DNA of 64,000 nt from ZC4RG29 sp036563875 (GCA_036563875.1 DATCLO010000029.1:6131-70130); one strand, 5' to 3'; positions 25,124 to 33,907 are shown, numbered from the stretch's first letter. Notes: generated by a model not told the origin, from the letters alone. Numbers and translations: made by a program.

Positions 25124-27568
25124 ATGAAACGCCTCGCCATCCTATCGTGGATCGTACTTTACGTTGTTGCCGCGAAAGGACAAGTAATCACGGGTGACTT
25201 TCTTCCCGTGACTGATGTCGATCCTCAGCCACTTCTCGCGCACGTCAGCCGTGTTAATGAAGCACTCGCCGCGATCGGCAGCGCACTGCCTTCAGAAGCG
25301 CAGGCACGACTTGCCGCGTTAAGGCGTGAGGGTCTTTCACAAGAGACGGTGCTTGAGATACAGGCCATACTGGATCCGTACTGTATTGCGGCAGTCACCA
25401 TCAACCCTGAAGCGCGCGTTATGGTGAGTGAAGGCCCAGCGAAGCCGACACTCACGCAGGAAGGGTGGACCAACTTCCTGGTAAAAATTCACAACCAGGG
25501 GAAGGTGACGGGTCGACTCGAAGTAACGAGTCCCAATGCGCAACCTATACTGCACGCGTCCAGCAATGCACCTCGCATGCTGCCTAAGAATGAGCTTTCA
25601 AAGGGAGACCTCGAGAATCGTTTTCTCGAACTGCTGTTGTATCGCGATCGGCCGATGAAGCCACAACTATCGGGTCAGTTGTTAGAATACGCGATACTTC
25701 AGGTGTACACGCGACATAGTGGAAAGCGGGAAGCGCGATTGGGATTTCATGTCGGTCACGGCACAGAAGACCTTGGATTCAGAAACACAATTGATGTTCT
25801 GTTTGACATCAAGCCTTCTGTGAAGGTAGTCTTCAATGTCAAGGATCATGATGGCGCACCAACGATGGCATCGTTATTGATTCGCGACGACATTGAAAGA
25901 CTGCGTTCATCGGATGCGACGGCATCGAATGCATATGACTATCGTCTTACCACTGCACGGATGCGTGATTGGCACATTGCCATCTGGACGCATGGTGATT
26001 TGTTCCAGTATGACTCGCTCCTTAAACCCGAGCAACGGCTAAGAGGCATATATCCACTGCCCGCCCGAAGATCTGCACTCACGGATGAATATCCCGACTT
26101 TTTCTTCCAGCCTCAGATCTATCGGTCTGATGGCGAGCATGTGTATCTGCCGCCGGGCGTCTACCTGGTTACTGTGGGTCGTGGACCAGAATATGAACAA
26201 CAGGAGTTGCACATCACCGTACCAGAAGGTGTGAAGACGTTTGAAGTGAACATCCAGCTGAAACGATGGCTGCACATGGCGAAGCTCGGTTGGTATAGCG
26301 GAGATCATCACATTCACGCGGCCGGGTGTTCGCATTATGAAAGTCCGGAGGAAGGTGTCAAGCCTGAACACATGTGGCGACAAATCCAGGGTGAAGACTT
26401 AAACATCGGATGCAACCTGAGCTGGGGTCCGTGCTGGTACTATCAGAAAGGATTCTTTACGGGAAAAACGCATCCGCTTTCCGACAGGAAAAATCTTTTG
26501 CGATATGACGTCGAAGTGTCGGGATTTCCCTCATCACACGCAGGTCATGTTGTGTTGCTCAATCTCACTGAGGACGATTACCCGGACACCGACGAAATCG
26601 AGGAGTGGCCAAGCTGGACATTGCCAGTCCTGAAGTGGGCGAAAGCACAAGGAGGAGTCACCGGATACGCTCACTCAGGCAATGGCCTCGCACCGGTTCG
26701 ACATACAGCGGAGTTGCCGAACTACGTGACCCCGAAGATGGATGGTATTGGAGCTAATGAATACGTCGTAACCGTAACGCACAACGTCGTCGACTTCTAT
26801 TCCCTCGGCAACACGCCGTCTGTTCACGAGTTGAACATGTGGTATCACACCTTGAATGCAGGGTTCCGGACGAGAGCGAGCGGTGAGACCGACTTTCCCT
26901 GTGTAGCCGATGAACGCGTGGGAATGGCTCGCATTTATGCAGAGTTGGGAAAGGAGCTCAGTTTCGATGGATTTGTGGACGCTTTGAAAAATGGAAGAAG
27001 CTATGTCAGCGACGGTTTCTCGCACATTATAGACTTCAGGGTGAATAATGTCAAACTTGGAACAGACGATAGCGAAGTACGACTAAAGAAAGGATCCAGT
27101 GTTAAGGTATCTGCTAAAGTACTCGCGCGTCTGACGGAGCAACAGGATGCGATCGGTGCGATCATCGCGTCGAAGCCTTTCTACGAACAGCCTTACTGGC
27201 ATGTTGAACGCGCGCGGGTGGGCAAGACCAGAAACGTGAAGGTTGAGCTAATCGTTAACGGGGTTCCGGTACAATCGCGCGAGATCGTTGCCGACGGTAA
27301 ATGGAATGACGTCACTTTCGATTATCGTGCAGACAAGTCGGCTTGGATAGCAGTGCGCATTTTCCCAAGTGCCCACACGAACCCGATGTTTGTCGTCGTT
27401 GATGGCAAACCCATTCGCGAGGAGAAAAGTATCGAATGGTGCCTGGAGGCTGTAAATCAATGCTGGAAGGTAAAAAGCAAACAAATACGCGCTGGTGAAC
27501 TCGATGACGCGAAACGCGGTTACGAGCATGCACGCAGCGTGTACAAGGGTTTGCTCGGCAATAAGTGA
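25124..27568 (+). CDS. CehA/McbA-family exported metallohydrolase
   Basis: 814 residues from ATG 25124 (signal peptide MKRLAILSWIVLYVVAAKGQ). The first 380 residues are beta-rich and of unknown role. A PHP-like metal domain begins at WYSGDHHIH (393-398 holds the His cluster) and continues with HAGHVVLLNL, GYAHSGNG and RASGETDFPCV, as in the CehA/McbA group named for a carbaryl hydrolase. Probably a periplasmic phosphoesterase or amidase. The natural substrate is unknown; the long N-terminal part may bind a polymer or partner. Confidence 0.85.
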   Translation: MKRLAILSWIVLYVVAAKGQVITGDFLPVTDVDPQPLLAHVSRVNEALAAIGSALPSEAQARLAALRREGLSQETVLEIQAILDPYCIAAVTINPEARVMVSEGPAKPTLTQEGWTNFLVKIHNQGKVTGRLEVTSPNAQPILHASSNAPRMLPKNELSKGDLENRFLELLLYRDRPMKPQLSGQLLEYAILQVYTRHSGKREARLGFHVGHGTEDLGFRNTIDVLFDIKPSVKVVFNVKDHDGAPTMASLLIRDDIERLRSSDATASNAYDYRLTTARMRDWHIAIWTHGDLFQYDSLLKPEQRLRGIYPLPARRSALTDEYPDFFFQPQIYRSDGEHVYLPPGVYLVTVGRGPEYEQQELHITVPEGVKTFEVNIQLKRWLHMAKLGWYSGDHHIHAAGCSHYESPEEGVKPEHMWRQIQGEDLNIGCNLSWGPCWYYQKGFFTGKTHPLSDRKNLLRYDVEVSGFPSSHAGHVVLLNLTEDDYPDTDEIEEWPSWTLPVLKWAKAQGGVTGYAHSGNGLAPVRHTAELPNYVTPKMDGIGANEYVVTVTHNVVDFYSLGNTPSVHELNMWYHTLNAGFRTRASGETDFPCVADERVGMARIYAELGKELSFDGFVDALKNGRSYVSDGFSHIIDFRVNNVKLGTDDSEVRLKKGSSVKVSAKVLARLTEQQDAIGAIIASKPFYEQPYWHVERARVGKTRNVKVELIVNGVPVQSREIVADGKWNDVTFDYRADKSAWIAVRIFPSAHTNPMFVVVDGKPIREEKSIEWCLEAVNQCWKVKSKQIRAGELDDAKRGYEHARSVYKGLLGNK

Positions 27569-27624
27569 ATTAGTCGGAAGGAAAAAGCCCCGTAAACAGC
27601 GTTTTTACAACCGAACAATCGTTA

Positions 27625-27656
27625 TTGAGGGTAAATATTTTTACGGTTTAACTTGA
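27625..27656 (+). promoter_or_regulatory. Candidate promoter of the ilv operon
   Basis: TTG (27625-27627), a 21-base spacer, and TAACTTGA (27649-27656) resemble the Bacteroidota TTTG / TAnnTTTG promoter. It would place the transcript start just before the leader peptide at 27689. The match is partial (6 of 8 in the -7 box including the two free positions). Confidence 0.3.
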
Positions 27657-27688
27657 TAACTACTAGCAAATTTGTGAACCTTGTGAAG

Positions 27689-27814
27689 ATGCAGAATATT
27701 ATGTCGAACAATCAGCACATATCCAAACAACTGTCAGGGTCACCTGGTCAGTCAGGATGGTCTGTGCTTGTGGGCAATGTCGTGCTTCTTATCCGAAAAT
27801 CGGGGTGGCGATGA
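27689..27814 (+). CDS. ilv leader peptide, 41 residues
   Basis: Short frame from ATG 27689 (second ATG at 27701) to TGA 27812-27814. Its middle reads SVLVGNVVLLIRKSGWR, with eight of ten consecutive residues (V,L,V,V,V,L,L,I at 27764-27793) being the end products of the operon. It lies 24 bases ahead of an intrinsic terminator and directly upstream of ilvE-ilvD-ilvB-ilvN-ilvC. This is the classic design of ribosome-mediated attenuation: starvation for Val, Leu or Ile stalls the ribosome and favours read-through. Role inferred; the reading frame and composition are seen directly. Confidence 0.8.
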   Translation: MQNIMSNNQHISKQLSGSPGQSGWSVLVGNVVLLIRKSGWR

Positions 27815-27850
27815 TATTGTCCGTATAGGAACCTATCAAAACCGCCCCGA
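27800..27850 (+). promoter_or_regulatory. Candidate antiterminator of the ilv attenuator
   Basis: TCGGGGTGG at 27800-27808, inside the end of the leader frame, can pair over nine positions (one G-U) with CCGCCCCGA at 27842-27850, the 5' arm of the terminator. The two hairpins are mutually exclusive. A ribosome stalled on the Val/Leu/Ile codons (up to 27793) would leave this segment free, whereas one reaching the stop codon (27812) would cover it. Confidence 0.7.
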
Positions 27851-27870
27851 CCTCGGGGCGGTTTTGTTTT
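27838..27870 (+). terminator. Intrinsic terminator of the ilv attenuator
   Basis: Perfect 13-bp stem AAAACCGCCCCGA / TCGGGGCGGTTTT with a two-base loop (27838-27865), followed by GTTTT. It sits between the leader peptide and the first structural gene, so it must be conditional for the operon to be expressed. Confidence 0.9.
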
Positions 27871-27879
27871 AGGTGGTCA

Positions 27880-27901
27880 GAACGAACTAACAATTGTTAT
27901 A
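27880..27901 (+). promoter_or_regulatory. Motif shared with the leu leader (copy 1)
   Basis: A 22-base element ending CGAACTAACAATTGTTATA reaches into the A of the ilvE start codon. It matches the element at 33918-33939 at 21 of 22 positions, each about ten bases after the attenuator T tract. It contains the perfect palindrome TAACAATTGTTA (27888-27899). Function unknown: candidate operator, RNA hairpin or translation-initiation element. Confidence 0.6.
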
Positions 27902-28788
27902 TGTACTATAATGAAGGCACGATAGTCTACCTCAATGGGAGCTTCGTTAGGGCTGCGGAGGCCAGGCTGGACCTGTTCAGCCAGACGCTTCATTATGGGC
28001 ATGGCGTTTTTGATGGCCTTCGTTCCTACCCGACACAAAACGGGGTGAAAATATTCAAGGCCGCGGAGCACTTCGAGCGGCTGAAGAAGAGCTGTGAGCT
28101 GGTACACATCCCCTACCCGTTTGACTCAGAACAACTGATCCAGGCAAGCTATGAGGTGCTGCGCCGTAACGGGCTCTCCTACGCCTACATACGGCCCCTG
28201 GTATACACCGGCGCAAACATGAATCTGACGCAGCCTGCCGAGGCGCACATCATGATCTGTGCGTGGGAATGGGGCAAGTACCTCGGCGATAAGCCGGTGC
28301 GTCTTTGTGTGTCGCCGTATCAGCGTCCCAACCCGGAGTCTATCCGGATGGAAGCCAAGGTATGCGGCCACTATGTGAATGGAATACTTGCAACGAGCGA
28401 AGCGCGGTCCAGAGGCTACGACGAAGCGCTCATGCTCGATATGCACGGTCGTGTCGCGCAGGCGCCGAGCTCGAACATCTTTGTCGAGATCAGAGGCGTG
28501 CTATACACACCCCCGGTCGGTCACATTTTCCCCGGGATCACACGCTCGGCAGTGATGGCGATCTGCAAGGAACTCGACATCCCCGTGAGAGAAAAACAGA
28601 TCAGCGTGGAGGAGCTCGAACAAGCCGACAGTGCATTCCTCTGCAGCACTGGTGCTGAAATCGCCAGCGTGGAATCGATCGACGCAAGACCGTTCCGCAG
28701 ACCGTGGGAGGATACGCTTGGCGCGCTCGTGCAGGAAGCGTATCGAAGCCAGGTGCTCGAGAAATCTTCAAGCTACGTCATCATTTGA
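27901..28788 (+). CDS. ilvE: Branched-chain aminotransferase, short type, heading the ilv operon
   Basis: 295 residues, fold-type IV PLP aminotransferase of the E. coli IlvE-like length. PLP lysine Lys153 in EAKVCGHYVN; HYGHGVFDGLR near residue 31, and the cofactor-binding SNIFVE and HIFPGITRSA follow. It performs the last step to Val, Ile and Leu, and is the first gene after the ilv attenuator. The start codon directly follows the shared 22-base motif. Within class IV, D-amino-acid or 4-amino-4-deoxychorismate enzymes are alternatives, but the operon context decides. Confidence 0.9.
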   Translation: MYYNEGTIVYLNGSFVRAAEARLDLFSQTLHYGHGVFDGLRSYPTQNGVKIFKAAEHFERLKKSCELVHIPYPFDSEQLIQASYEVLRRNGLSYAYIRPLVYTGANMNLTQPAEAHIMICAWEWGKYLGDKPVRLCVSPYQRPNPESIRMEAKVCGHYVNGILATSEARSRGYDEALMLDMHGRVAQAPSSNIFVEIRGVLYTPPVGHIFPGITRSAVMAICKELDIPVREKQISVEELEQADSAFLCSTGAEIASVESIDARPFRRPWEDTLGALVQEAYRSQVLEKSSSYVII

Positions 28789-28843
28789 CACAACTTATAG
28801 CAAATAAAAACTTACAAACAGTAAACGGTTCTTAGAGGAGTTC

Positions 28844-30541
28844 ATGGAGATAACGGAAAAAACAGAGATCAACAAGTACAGCAAAACGTTAACACAGGAT
28901 CCCACATTGCCGGCAGCACAGGCAATGCTTTATGGTATCGGTCTTACCGAGGCCGACATGAAGAAAGCACAAGTTGGCATCGTGAGTACGGGCTACGACG
29001 GTAACACATGCAACATGCATTTGAACGCATTGGCCCAGCAGGTGAAAACTGCTGTATGGGACACCGGTCTTGTTGGCCTCACGTTTCACACCATTGGGGT
29101 AAGCGATGGAATGAGCAACGGAACGCCGGGAATGCGGTACTCGCTTGTTAGTCGCGAAGTCATTGCCGACTCCATTGAGACAGTATGCGGCGCGCAATAT
29201 TACGATGGTCTGATCGCTGTTGTTGGATGCGACAAGAACATGCCAGGTGCACTTATCGCGATGGGGCGTCTCAACCGGCCTTCCATCATGCTGTACGGAG
29301 GTACGATTGCCGGAGGAACCTGGAAAGGTAAAAAGCTCAACATCATATCGTCATTCGAAGCGTTGGGCGAACACATTGCCGGTCGCATCACTCCGGAAGA
29401 CTTTAAGGGTATTATTCAAAATTCCTGCCCCGGCGCTGGCGCTTGCGGCGGAATGTATACGGCCAACACGATGGCATCTGCGATTGAGGCGATGGGCATG
29501 TCTCTTCCTTATTCATCGTCCAATCCTGCCTTAAGCCCCGAGAAAAAAGAAGAAACGCGTGCGGCTGCAGAGGCGATAAAGGTGTTGCTCGAACGCGATA
29601 TCAAGCCTTCGGACATCATGACGCGCGAAGCGTTTGAAAACGCAATCACTATAGTGATGGTTCTTGGTGGGTCGACAAATGCTGTGCTGCATTTGATCGC
29701 TATGGCCAGAACGTGCGGGATCGACATCACTCAGGACGACTTCCAGCGTATCTCCGATAAGACGCCGTTGCTCGCCGACCTGAAGCCGAGCGGCAAGTAT
29801 TTGATGGAAGATCTTCACAACATCGGCGGCACACCGCTGGTAATGAAATATCTCCTGGACAACGGTATGCTTCACGGCGATTGTCTGACAGTGACGGGTA
29901 AGACTCTTCGTGAGAATCTTGCCGACGTGCCTGAGATCGACTTTTCATCACAAGACATCATCAGGCCGCTGGAACGTCCCATCAAAGCCACAGGGCACCT
30001 TCAGATTCTGTACGGGAACATTGCACCTGAAGGATCAGTTGCAAAGATCACCGGTAAGGAGGGCGATCGCTTCAAGGGACCTGCACGTGTCTTCAATGGA
30101 GAATTCGAACTCGTTGATGGAATTCAAAGCGGAAAAGTAAAACGCGGCGACGTGGTTGTGATTCGTTACGTCGGCCCTAAAGGTGCTCCCGGCATGCCTG
30201 AGATGCTGAAGCCAACATCAGCCATTATGGGTGCCGGACTTGGTGCGGATGTAGCGCTGATAACAGATGGCAGGTTCTCCGGAGGAACACACGGCTTTGT
30301 TGTGGGTCACATCACGCCTGAGGCTTTCGATGGAGGGGCAATCGCGTTGATCGAAGACGGAGATATCATTGAGATCGATGTTCAAAATCACCGCATCGAT
30401 CTGCTCATAGATGAAAGTACTCTTGCGGAGCGGAGAGCTACATGGAAGCAGCCTCCCCTGAACGCAAAGAATGGAATATTATTAAAGTATGCGAAACAAG
30501 TAAAGAATGCCGCCCATGGATGCATTACTGACGAAAACTAA
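28844..30541 (+). CDS. ilvD: Dihydroxy-acid dehydratase
   Basis: 565 residues. Converts 2,3-dihydroxy-isovalerate and -methylvalerate to the 2-keto acids using an Fe-S cluster. Cluster cysteines seen in GCDKNMPG and CPGAGACGGMYTANTM; C-terminal GRFSGGTHGFVVGHI is family-typical. An AGAGGAG ribosome-binding site (28834-28840) lies four bases before the ATG, one of few strong ones in this window. It overlaps ilvB by 35 bases. Confidence 0.97.
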   Translation: MEITEKTEINKYSKTLTQDPTLPAAQAMLYGIGLTEADMKKAQVGIVSTGYDGNTCNMHLNALAQQVKTAVWDTGLVGLTFHTIGVSDGMSNGTPGMRYSLVSREVIADSIETVCGAQYYDGLIAVVGCDKNMPGALIAMGRLNRPSIMLYGGTIAGGTWKGKKLNIISSFEALGEHIAGRITPEDFKGIIQNSCPGAGACGGMYTANTMASAIEAMGMSLPYSSSNPALSPEKKEETRAAAEAIKVLLERDIKPSDIMTREAFENAITIVMVLGGSTNAVLHLIAMARTCGIDITQDDFQRISDKTPLLADLKPSGKYLMEDLHNIGGTPLVMKYLLDNGMLHGDCLTVTGKTLRENLADVPEIDFSSQDIIRPLERPIKATGHLQILYGNIAPEGSVAKITGKEGDRFKGPARVFNGEFELVDGIQSGKVKRGDVVVIRYVGPKGAPGMPEMLKPTSAIMGAGLGADVALITDGRFSGGTHGFVVGHITPEAFDGGAIALIEDGDIIEIDVQNHRIDLLIDESTLAERRATWKQPPLNAKNGILLKYAKQVKNAAHGCITDEN

Positions 30542-32291
30542 GACCGGCGCACAGGAAGCGGGAAAAGAAGTAGGAAAAAAGATTTCCGGAGCGGAAGCAT
30601 TGCTTCGATGCCTGGTGGCGGAAGGGGTTGAAACCATCTTTGGTTATCCCGGCGGCGCCATCATGCCGGTTTACGATGCATTGTATCACTACACCGACAA
30701 GATCAATCATATTCTTGTTCGACATGAGCAGGGCGCCATTCACGCGGCGCAGGGTTTTGCTCGTGTAACAGGAAAGACGGGCGTCGTATTTGCAACGTCC
30801 GGCCCGGGCGCGACAAACCTGATCACGGGTCTGGCTGACGCGCTGATCGATTCGACGCCGGTAGTCTGCGTCACGGGGCAGGTGTTTGCTCACCTGCTGG
30901 GTACAGATGCCTTCCAGGAAACCGATGTCGTAAACACAACGATTCCGGTGACCAAGTGGAATGTTCAGGTGGCAGAAGCCAAGGACATTCCCGCGGCCGT
31001 GGCACGCGCATTTTACATTGCCAACAGCGGAAGGCCAGGTCCTGTACTCATCGATATCACGAAGAATGCTCAAAACGAGATGATCGAGGAGTTTACCTAT
31101 GAGAAATGTACGGGTATTCGCACGTATCGGCCCAAGCCAACGCTTCAGATTTCGCAAGTACAGGCCGCAGCCGAACTGATCAACCAGGCGAAGCGTCCGT
31201 ACATTCTTGCCGGTCAGGGCGTGTTGCTTTCCGGAGCAACTGAAGAACTGAAGGCGCTTTCCGAGAAAGCAGGGATTCCTGTAGCGTGTACGCTGCTGGG
31301 ATTGGGCAGCTTCCCGACCGACCATCCGAACTACGTAGGTTTTCTGGGCATGCACGGAAACTACGGTCCGAATGTCAATACGAATGAGTGCGATGTCCTC
31401 ATCGGCATAGGCATGCGTTTCGATGACCGCGTAACAGGCAATGTGTCACGATATGCTCGCCAGGCAAAGGTAATTCACATTGAAATCGACAAAGCTGAAA
31501 TCAGCAAGATCATTCAGGCCGATGTGCCTGTGCATGCTGATGCGAAAGAAGCGCTTGCTGCGTTACTTCCTCTGGTCAAGTCCGCTACCCACCAGGAATG
31601 GATTGACAGTTTCCGCGAACTCAATCGCATAGAGGAAGAAAAGATCATCAGGAAGGAATGCAATCCTGACTGTGAAAAGTTGATGATGGGTGAAGTTATT
31701 CACCGTCTTTCTGAGATGACTAAAGGCGAAGCTATCCTTGTTACTGACGTAGGACAACACCAGATGACGGCATCGCGGTATTATCGGTTCCGCTATCCGC
31801 TGACGAATGTTACATCCGGAGGCGCCGGGACCATGGGCTTTGCCCTTCCTGCAGCCATCGGCGCAAAAATCGCGCGCCCGGATAAAGACGTTGTTGCTGT
31901 TATTGGCGACGGGGGATACCAGATGACGATGCAGGAACTGGGAACTATACTTCAGTACAAGATCCCGGTTAAGATTCTGGTGCTGAACAACAGCTACCTC
32001 GGCATGGTACGTCAGTGGCAGCAACTCTTCCACGAAAAGCGCTACTCCTGCACAGAGATGGTAAATCCCGATTTCGTGAAGCTCGCGGAAGCCTACAACA
32101 TCCCGGCACGGAGAGTAACGCAAAGGGAGGATCTCGTTCCCGCCTTAACAGATTTGCTCAACGCGAAGACGGCAAGTTTTGTGGAGGTAGTCGTGGGACG
32201 TGAAGACAACGTATTCCCGATGGTACCGGCAGGTGGATGCGTTTCGGATGTTCTGCTTGAACCGCCAACTGTCGCTCAGCAAAAGAAATAG
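30507..32291 (+). CDS. ilvB: Acetolactate synthase large subunit
   Basis: 594 residues, thiamine-diphosphate and FAD enzyme forming acetolactate or acetohydroxybutyrate. Seen: VRHEQGAIHAAQGFAR with the catalytic Glu, and the ThDP motif from GDGGYQMTMQELG to LNN. The first 25 residues (TKTKTGAQEAGKEVGKK) are an extra basic lead-in; ATG 30516 is an alternative start. It overlaps ilvD by 35 bases and is followed after 22 bases by the small subunit gene. Confidence 0.97.
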   Translation: MPPMDALLTKTKTGAQEAGKEVGKKISGAEALLRCLVAEGVETIFGYPGGAIMPVYDALYHYTDKINHILVRHEQGAIHAAQGFARVTGKTGVVFATSGPGATNLITGLADALIDSTPVVCVTGQVFAHLLGTDAFQETDVVNTTIPVTKWNVQVAEAKDIPAAVARAFYIANSGRPGPVLIDITKNAQNEMIEEFTYEKCTGIRTYRPKPTLQISQVQAAAELINQAKRPYILAGQGVLLSGATEELKALSEKAGIPVACTLLGLGSFPTDHPNYVGFLGMHGNYGPNVNTNECDVLIGIGMRFDDRVTGNVSRYARQAKVIHIEIDKAEISKIIQADVPVHADAKEALAALLPLVKSATHQEWIDSFRELNRIEEEKIIRKECNPDCEKLMMGEVIHRLSEMTKGEAILVTDVGQHQMTASRYYRFRYPLTNVTSGGAGTMGFALPAAIGAKIARPDKDVVAVIGDGGYQMTMQELGTILQYKIPVKILVLNNSYLGMVRQWQQLFHEKRYSCTEMVNPDFVKLAEAYNIPARRVTQREDLVPALTDLLNAKTASFVEVVVGREDNVFPMVPAGGCVSDVLLEPPTVAQQKK

Positions 32292-32313
32292 TATGTAATT
32301 TTACACGATCATC

Positions 32314-32610
32314 ATGAAGCAGGAATTCACGCTTGAAATCGCAGCCGACAACAACTTTTCGATCCTGAACCGGATCGTAAATGTTCTGAATCGCCGGCGC
32401 GTCCGGATTAAAAAACTCATCGCTCATGAGATGGAGGGCGACTTCTACCGGGGTGGCGCCATTCTGCTCCTGTATACCACTCCTGAATTGATGGAGAAAG
32501 TGAAGCATCAACTCGAAAAGCTGATAGAGGTCGAGTATGCCAACTACACGGAAGGCAGCGACGCGTACTATGAACGCAGCGAAAAACACGGTTGCCGTGT
32601 TGCTTCGTAA
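32314..32610 (+). CDS. ilvN: Acetolactate synthase small subunit, single ACT domain
   Basis: 98 residues with one ACT domain (FTLEIAADNNFSILNRIVNVLNRR, then a helix and ELMEKVKHQLEKLIEV). Most bacterial IlvN/IlvH proteins are about 150-180 residues with a second C-terminal domain; this one is short like E. coli IlvN or IlvM. It stabilises the catalytic subunit and usually senses valine. The acidic-to-aromatic tail (YTEGSDAYYERSEKHG) is not familiar. Confidence 0.85.
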   Translation: MKQEFTLEIAADNNFSILNRIVNVLNRRRVRIKKLIAHEMEGDFYRGGAILLLYTTPELMEKVKHQLEKLIEVEYANYTEGSDAYYERSEKHGCRVAS

Positions 32611-32655
32611 AAAGATTTAGTTATTACAGTCATCACACAAATTCAAAAAACAACC

Positions 32656-33726
32656 ATGGCAAAGATCAACTTTGGCGGAGTCATCGAAGAAGTAGTAACC
32701 CGGGAAGAATTCCCGATGGAGAAAGCGCTCGACGCTCTTAAACAAGAAACTATCGCAATTATTGGATACGGCGTTCAGGGACCTGCACAGGCACTGAACC
32801 TCAAGGATAACGGGTTCAATGTTATCGTCGGTCAGCGCAAAGGATCCAAGACGTGGGACAAGGCCGTAGAACATGGCTGGGTTCCCGGTGAAACGCTGTT
32901 CGAAATCGAAGAAGCAGCCAAGCGCGGTACGATTATCCAGTTCCTCCTTTCGGATGCCGGACAGATCGCACTTTGGCCGACCATCAAGCCGCATCTTACA
33001 GAAGGCAAGACGCTTTATTTCTCGCACGGATTTGGAATCACGTTCAAGGAACAAACGGGCATCATCCCGCCGTCCAACGTCGACGTGATCCTTGTAGCCC
33101 CAAAAGGTTCTGGTACGTCGGTACGCCGGTTGTTCCTGCAAGGCAAGGGAATTAACGCAAGCTATGCTGTCTTCCAGGATGCCTCGGGTAAGGCAAAAAC
33201 GAAAGCCATCGCACTTGGCATCGGCGTTGGAGCAGGATACCTCTTCGAAACAGACTTCAAGAAAGAAGTATACTCTGACCTCACGGGTGAACGCGGTACG
33301 CTGATGGGCGCTATCGCGGGAATCTTCGAAGCGCAATACGAAGTGCTTCGCGCGAACGGTCACTCACCGTCTGAAGCCTTCAACGAAACTGTTGAAGAAC
33401 TGACGCAAAGTCTCATGCCGCTGGTTGCTGAGAACGGTATGGACTGGATGTATGCCAATTGTTCTACGACAGCGCAGCGAGGTGCACTGGATTGGAAGAA
33501 GCGATTCAAGGAAGCTACCTTGCCCGTGTTCAAGGAACTGTACCAAAGCGTGGCCTCGGGGCAGGAAGCAAAGCGCACGATCGAAACGTGCAGCAAACCC
33601 GACTACCGTGAAAAACTTGCTGAAGAACTCAAGGAACTTCGCGAAAGCGAGCTTTGGCAGGCAGGTGCTGCTGTGCGGAATCTGAGACCGGAAAAGGCTA
33701 CCGTCGAGGAGAGCATGATCAACTAG
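32656..33726 (+). CDS. ilvC: Ketol-acid reductoisomerase
   Basis: 356 residues, Mg- and NAD(P)H-dependent isomeroreductase. Rossmann motif GYGVQGPAQA (about 39-48), then the cofactor loop VGQRKGSKTWDKA; HGFGITF and the metal-site region GERGTLMGAIAGIFEAQYEVL and ENGMDWMYANCSTTAQRGALDW follow. Length is a little above ordinary class I and far below class II. Last gene of the ilv set. Confidence 0.96.
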   Translation: MAKINFGGVIEEVVTREEFPMEKALDALKQETIAIIGYGVQGPAQALNLKDNGFNVIVGQRKGSKTWDKAVEHGWVPGETLFEIEEAAKRGTIIQFLLSDAGQIALWPTIKPHLTEGKTLYFSHGFGITFKEQTGIIPPSNVDVILVAPKGSGTSVRRLFLQGKGINASYAVFQDASGKAKTKAIALGIGVGAGYLFETDFKKEVYSDLTGERGTLMGAIAGIFEAQYEVLRANGHSPSEAFNETVEELTQSLMPLVAENGMDWMYANCSTTAQRGALDWKKRFKEATLPVFKELYQSVASGQEAKRTIETCSKPDYREKLAEELKELRESELWQAGAAVRNLRPEKATVEESMIN

Positions 33727-33810
33727 CCGTCGGGCACTAACAAGTGTACGTAAACGCCAATTTTTTTGGATGTTTGCTTTGAAGGACGGCACAAGATTTA
33801 TGATCTTCGT

Positions 33811-33849
33811 ATGTTTGCAAGGTTGTTAACTCAGCTGCGTTCTCTCTAA
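33811..33849 (+). CDS. leuL: leu leader peptide, 12 residues
   Basis: The frame MFARLLTQLRSL has four Leu in 12 residues, using four different Leu codons (TTG, TTA, CTG, CTC). It ends with TAA at 33847-33849, 17 bases before a strong terminator and upstream of leuCDBA. The layout mirrors the ilv leader 6 kb earlier and fits ribosome-mediated attenuation responding to leucyl-tRNA. No strong ribosome-binding site is seen, as is usual in this phylum. Confidence 0.7.
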   Translation: MFARLLTQLRSL

Positions 33850-33870
33850 CAGACGAAGATATAACGCCGC
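33834..33870 (+). promoter_or_regulatory. Weak antiterminator candidate of the leu attenuator
   Basis: GC-T-GCGTT (33834-33841) inside the leader can pair with AACGC-C-GC (33863-33870) over seven base pairs with one mismatch, invading the first four bases of the terminator's 5' arm. This is clearly weaker than the ilv antiterminator and is offered only as a possibility. Confidence 0.3.
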
Positions 33871-33907
33871 CCCGTGAACGGATTCCGACACGGGGCGGTT
33901 TCGTTTT
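33867..33907 (+). terminator. Intrinsic terminator of the leu attenuator
   Basis: Perfect 10-bp stem CCGCCCCGTG / CACGGGGCGG (33867-33876 and 33889-33898), 12-base loop, then TTTCGTTTT. The core CCGCCCCG is the same as in the ilv terminator. It also follows ilvC, so it may serve both as operon end and as leu attenuator. Confidence 0.88.

Noticed and set aside
27569..27688. Possible tRNA or small RNA ahead of the ilv leader
   Set aside because: No cloverleaf, no TPsiC-like box and no strong hairpin; only a weak promoter candidate was seen.
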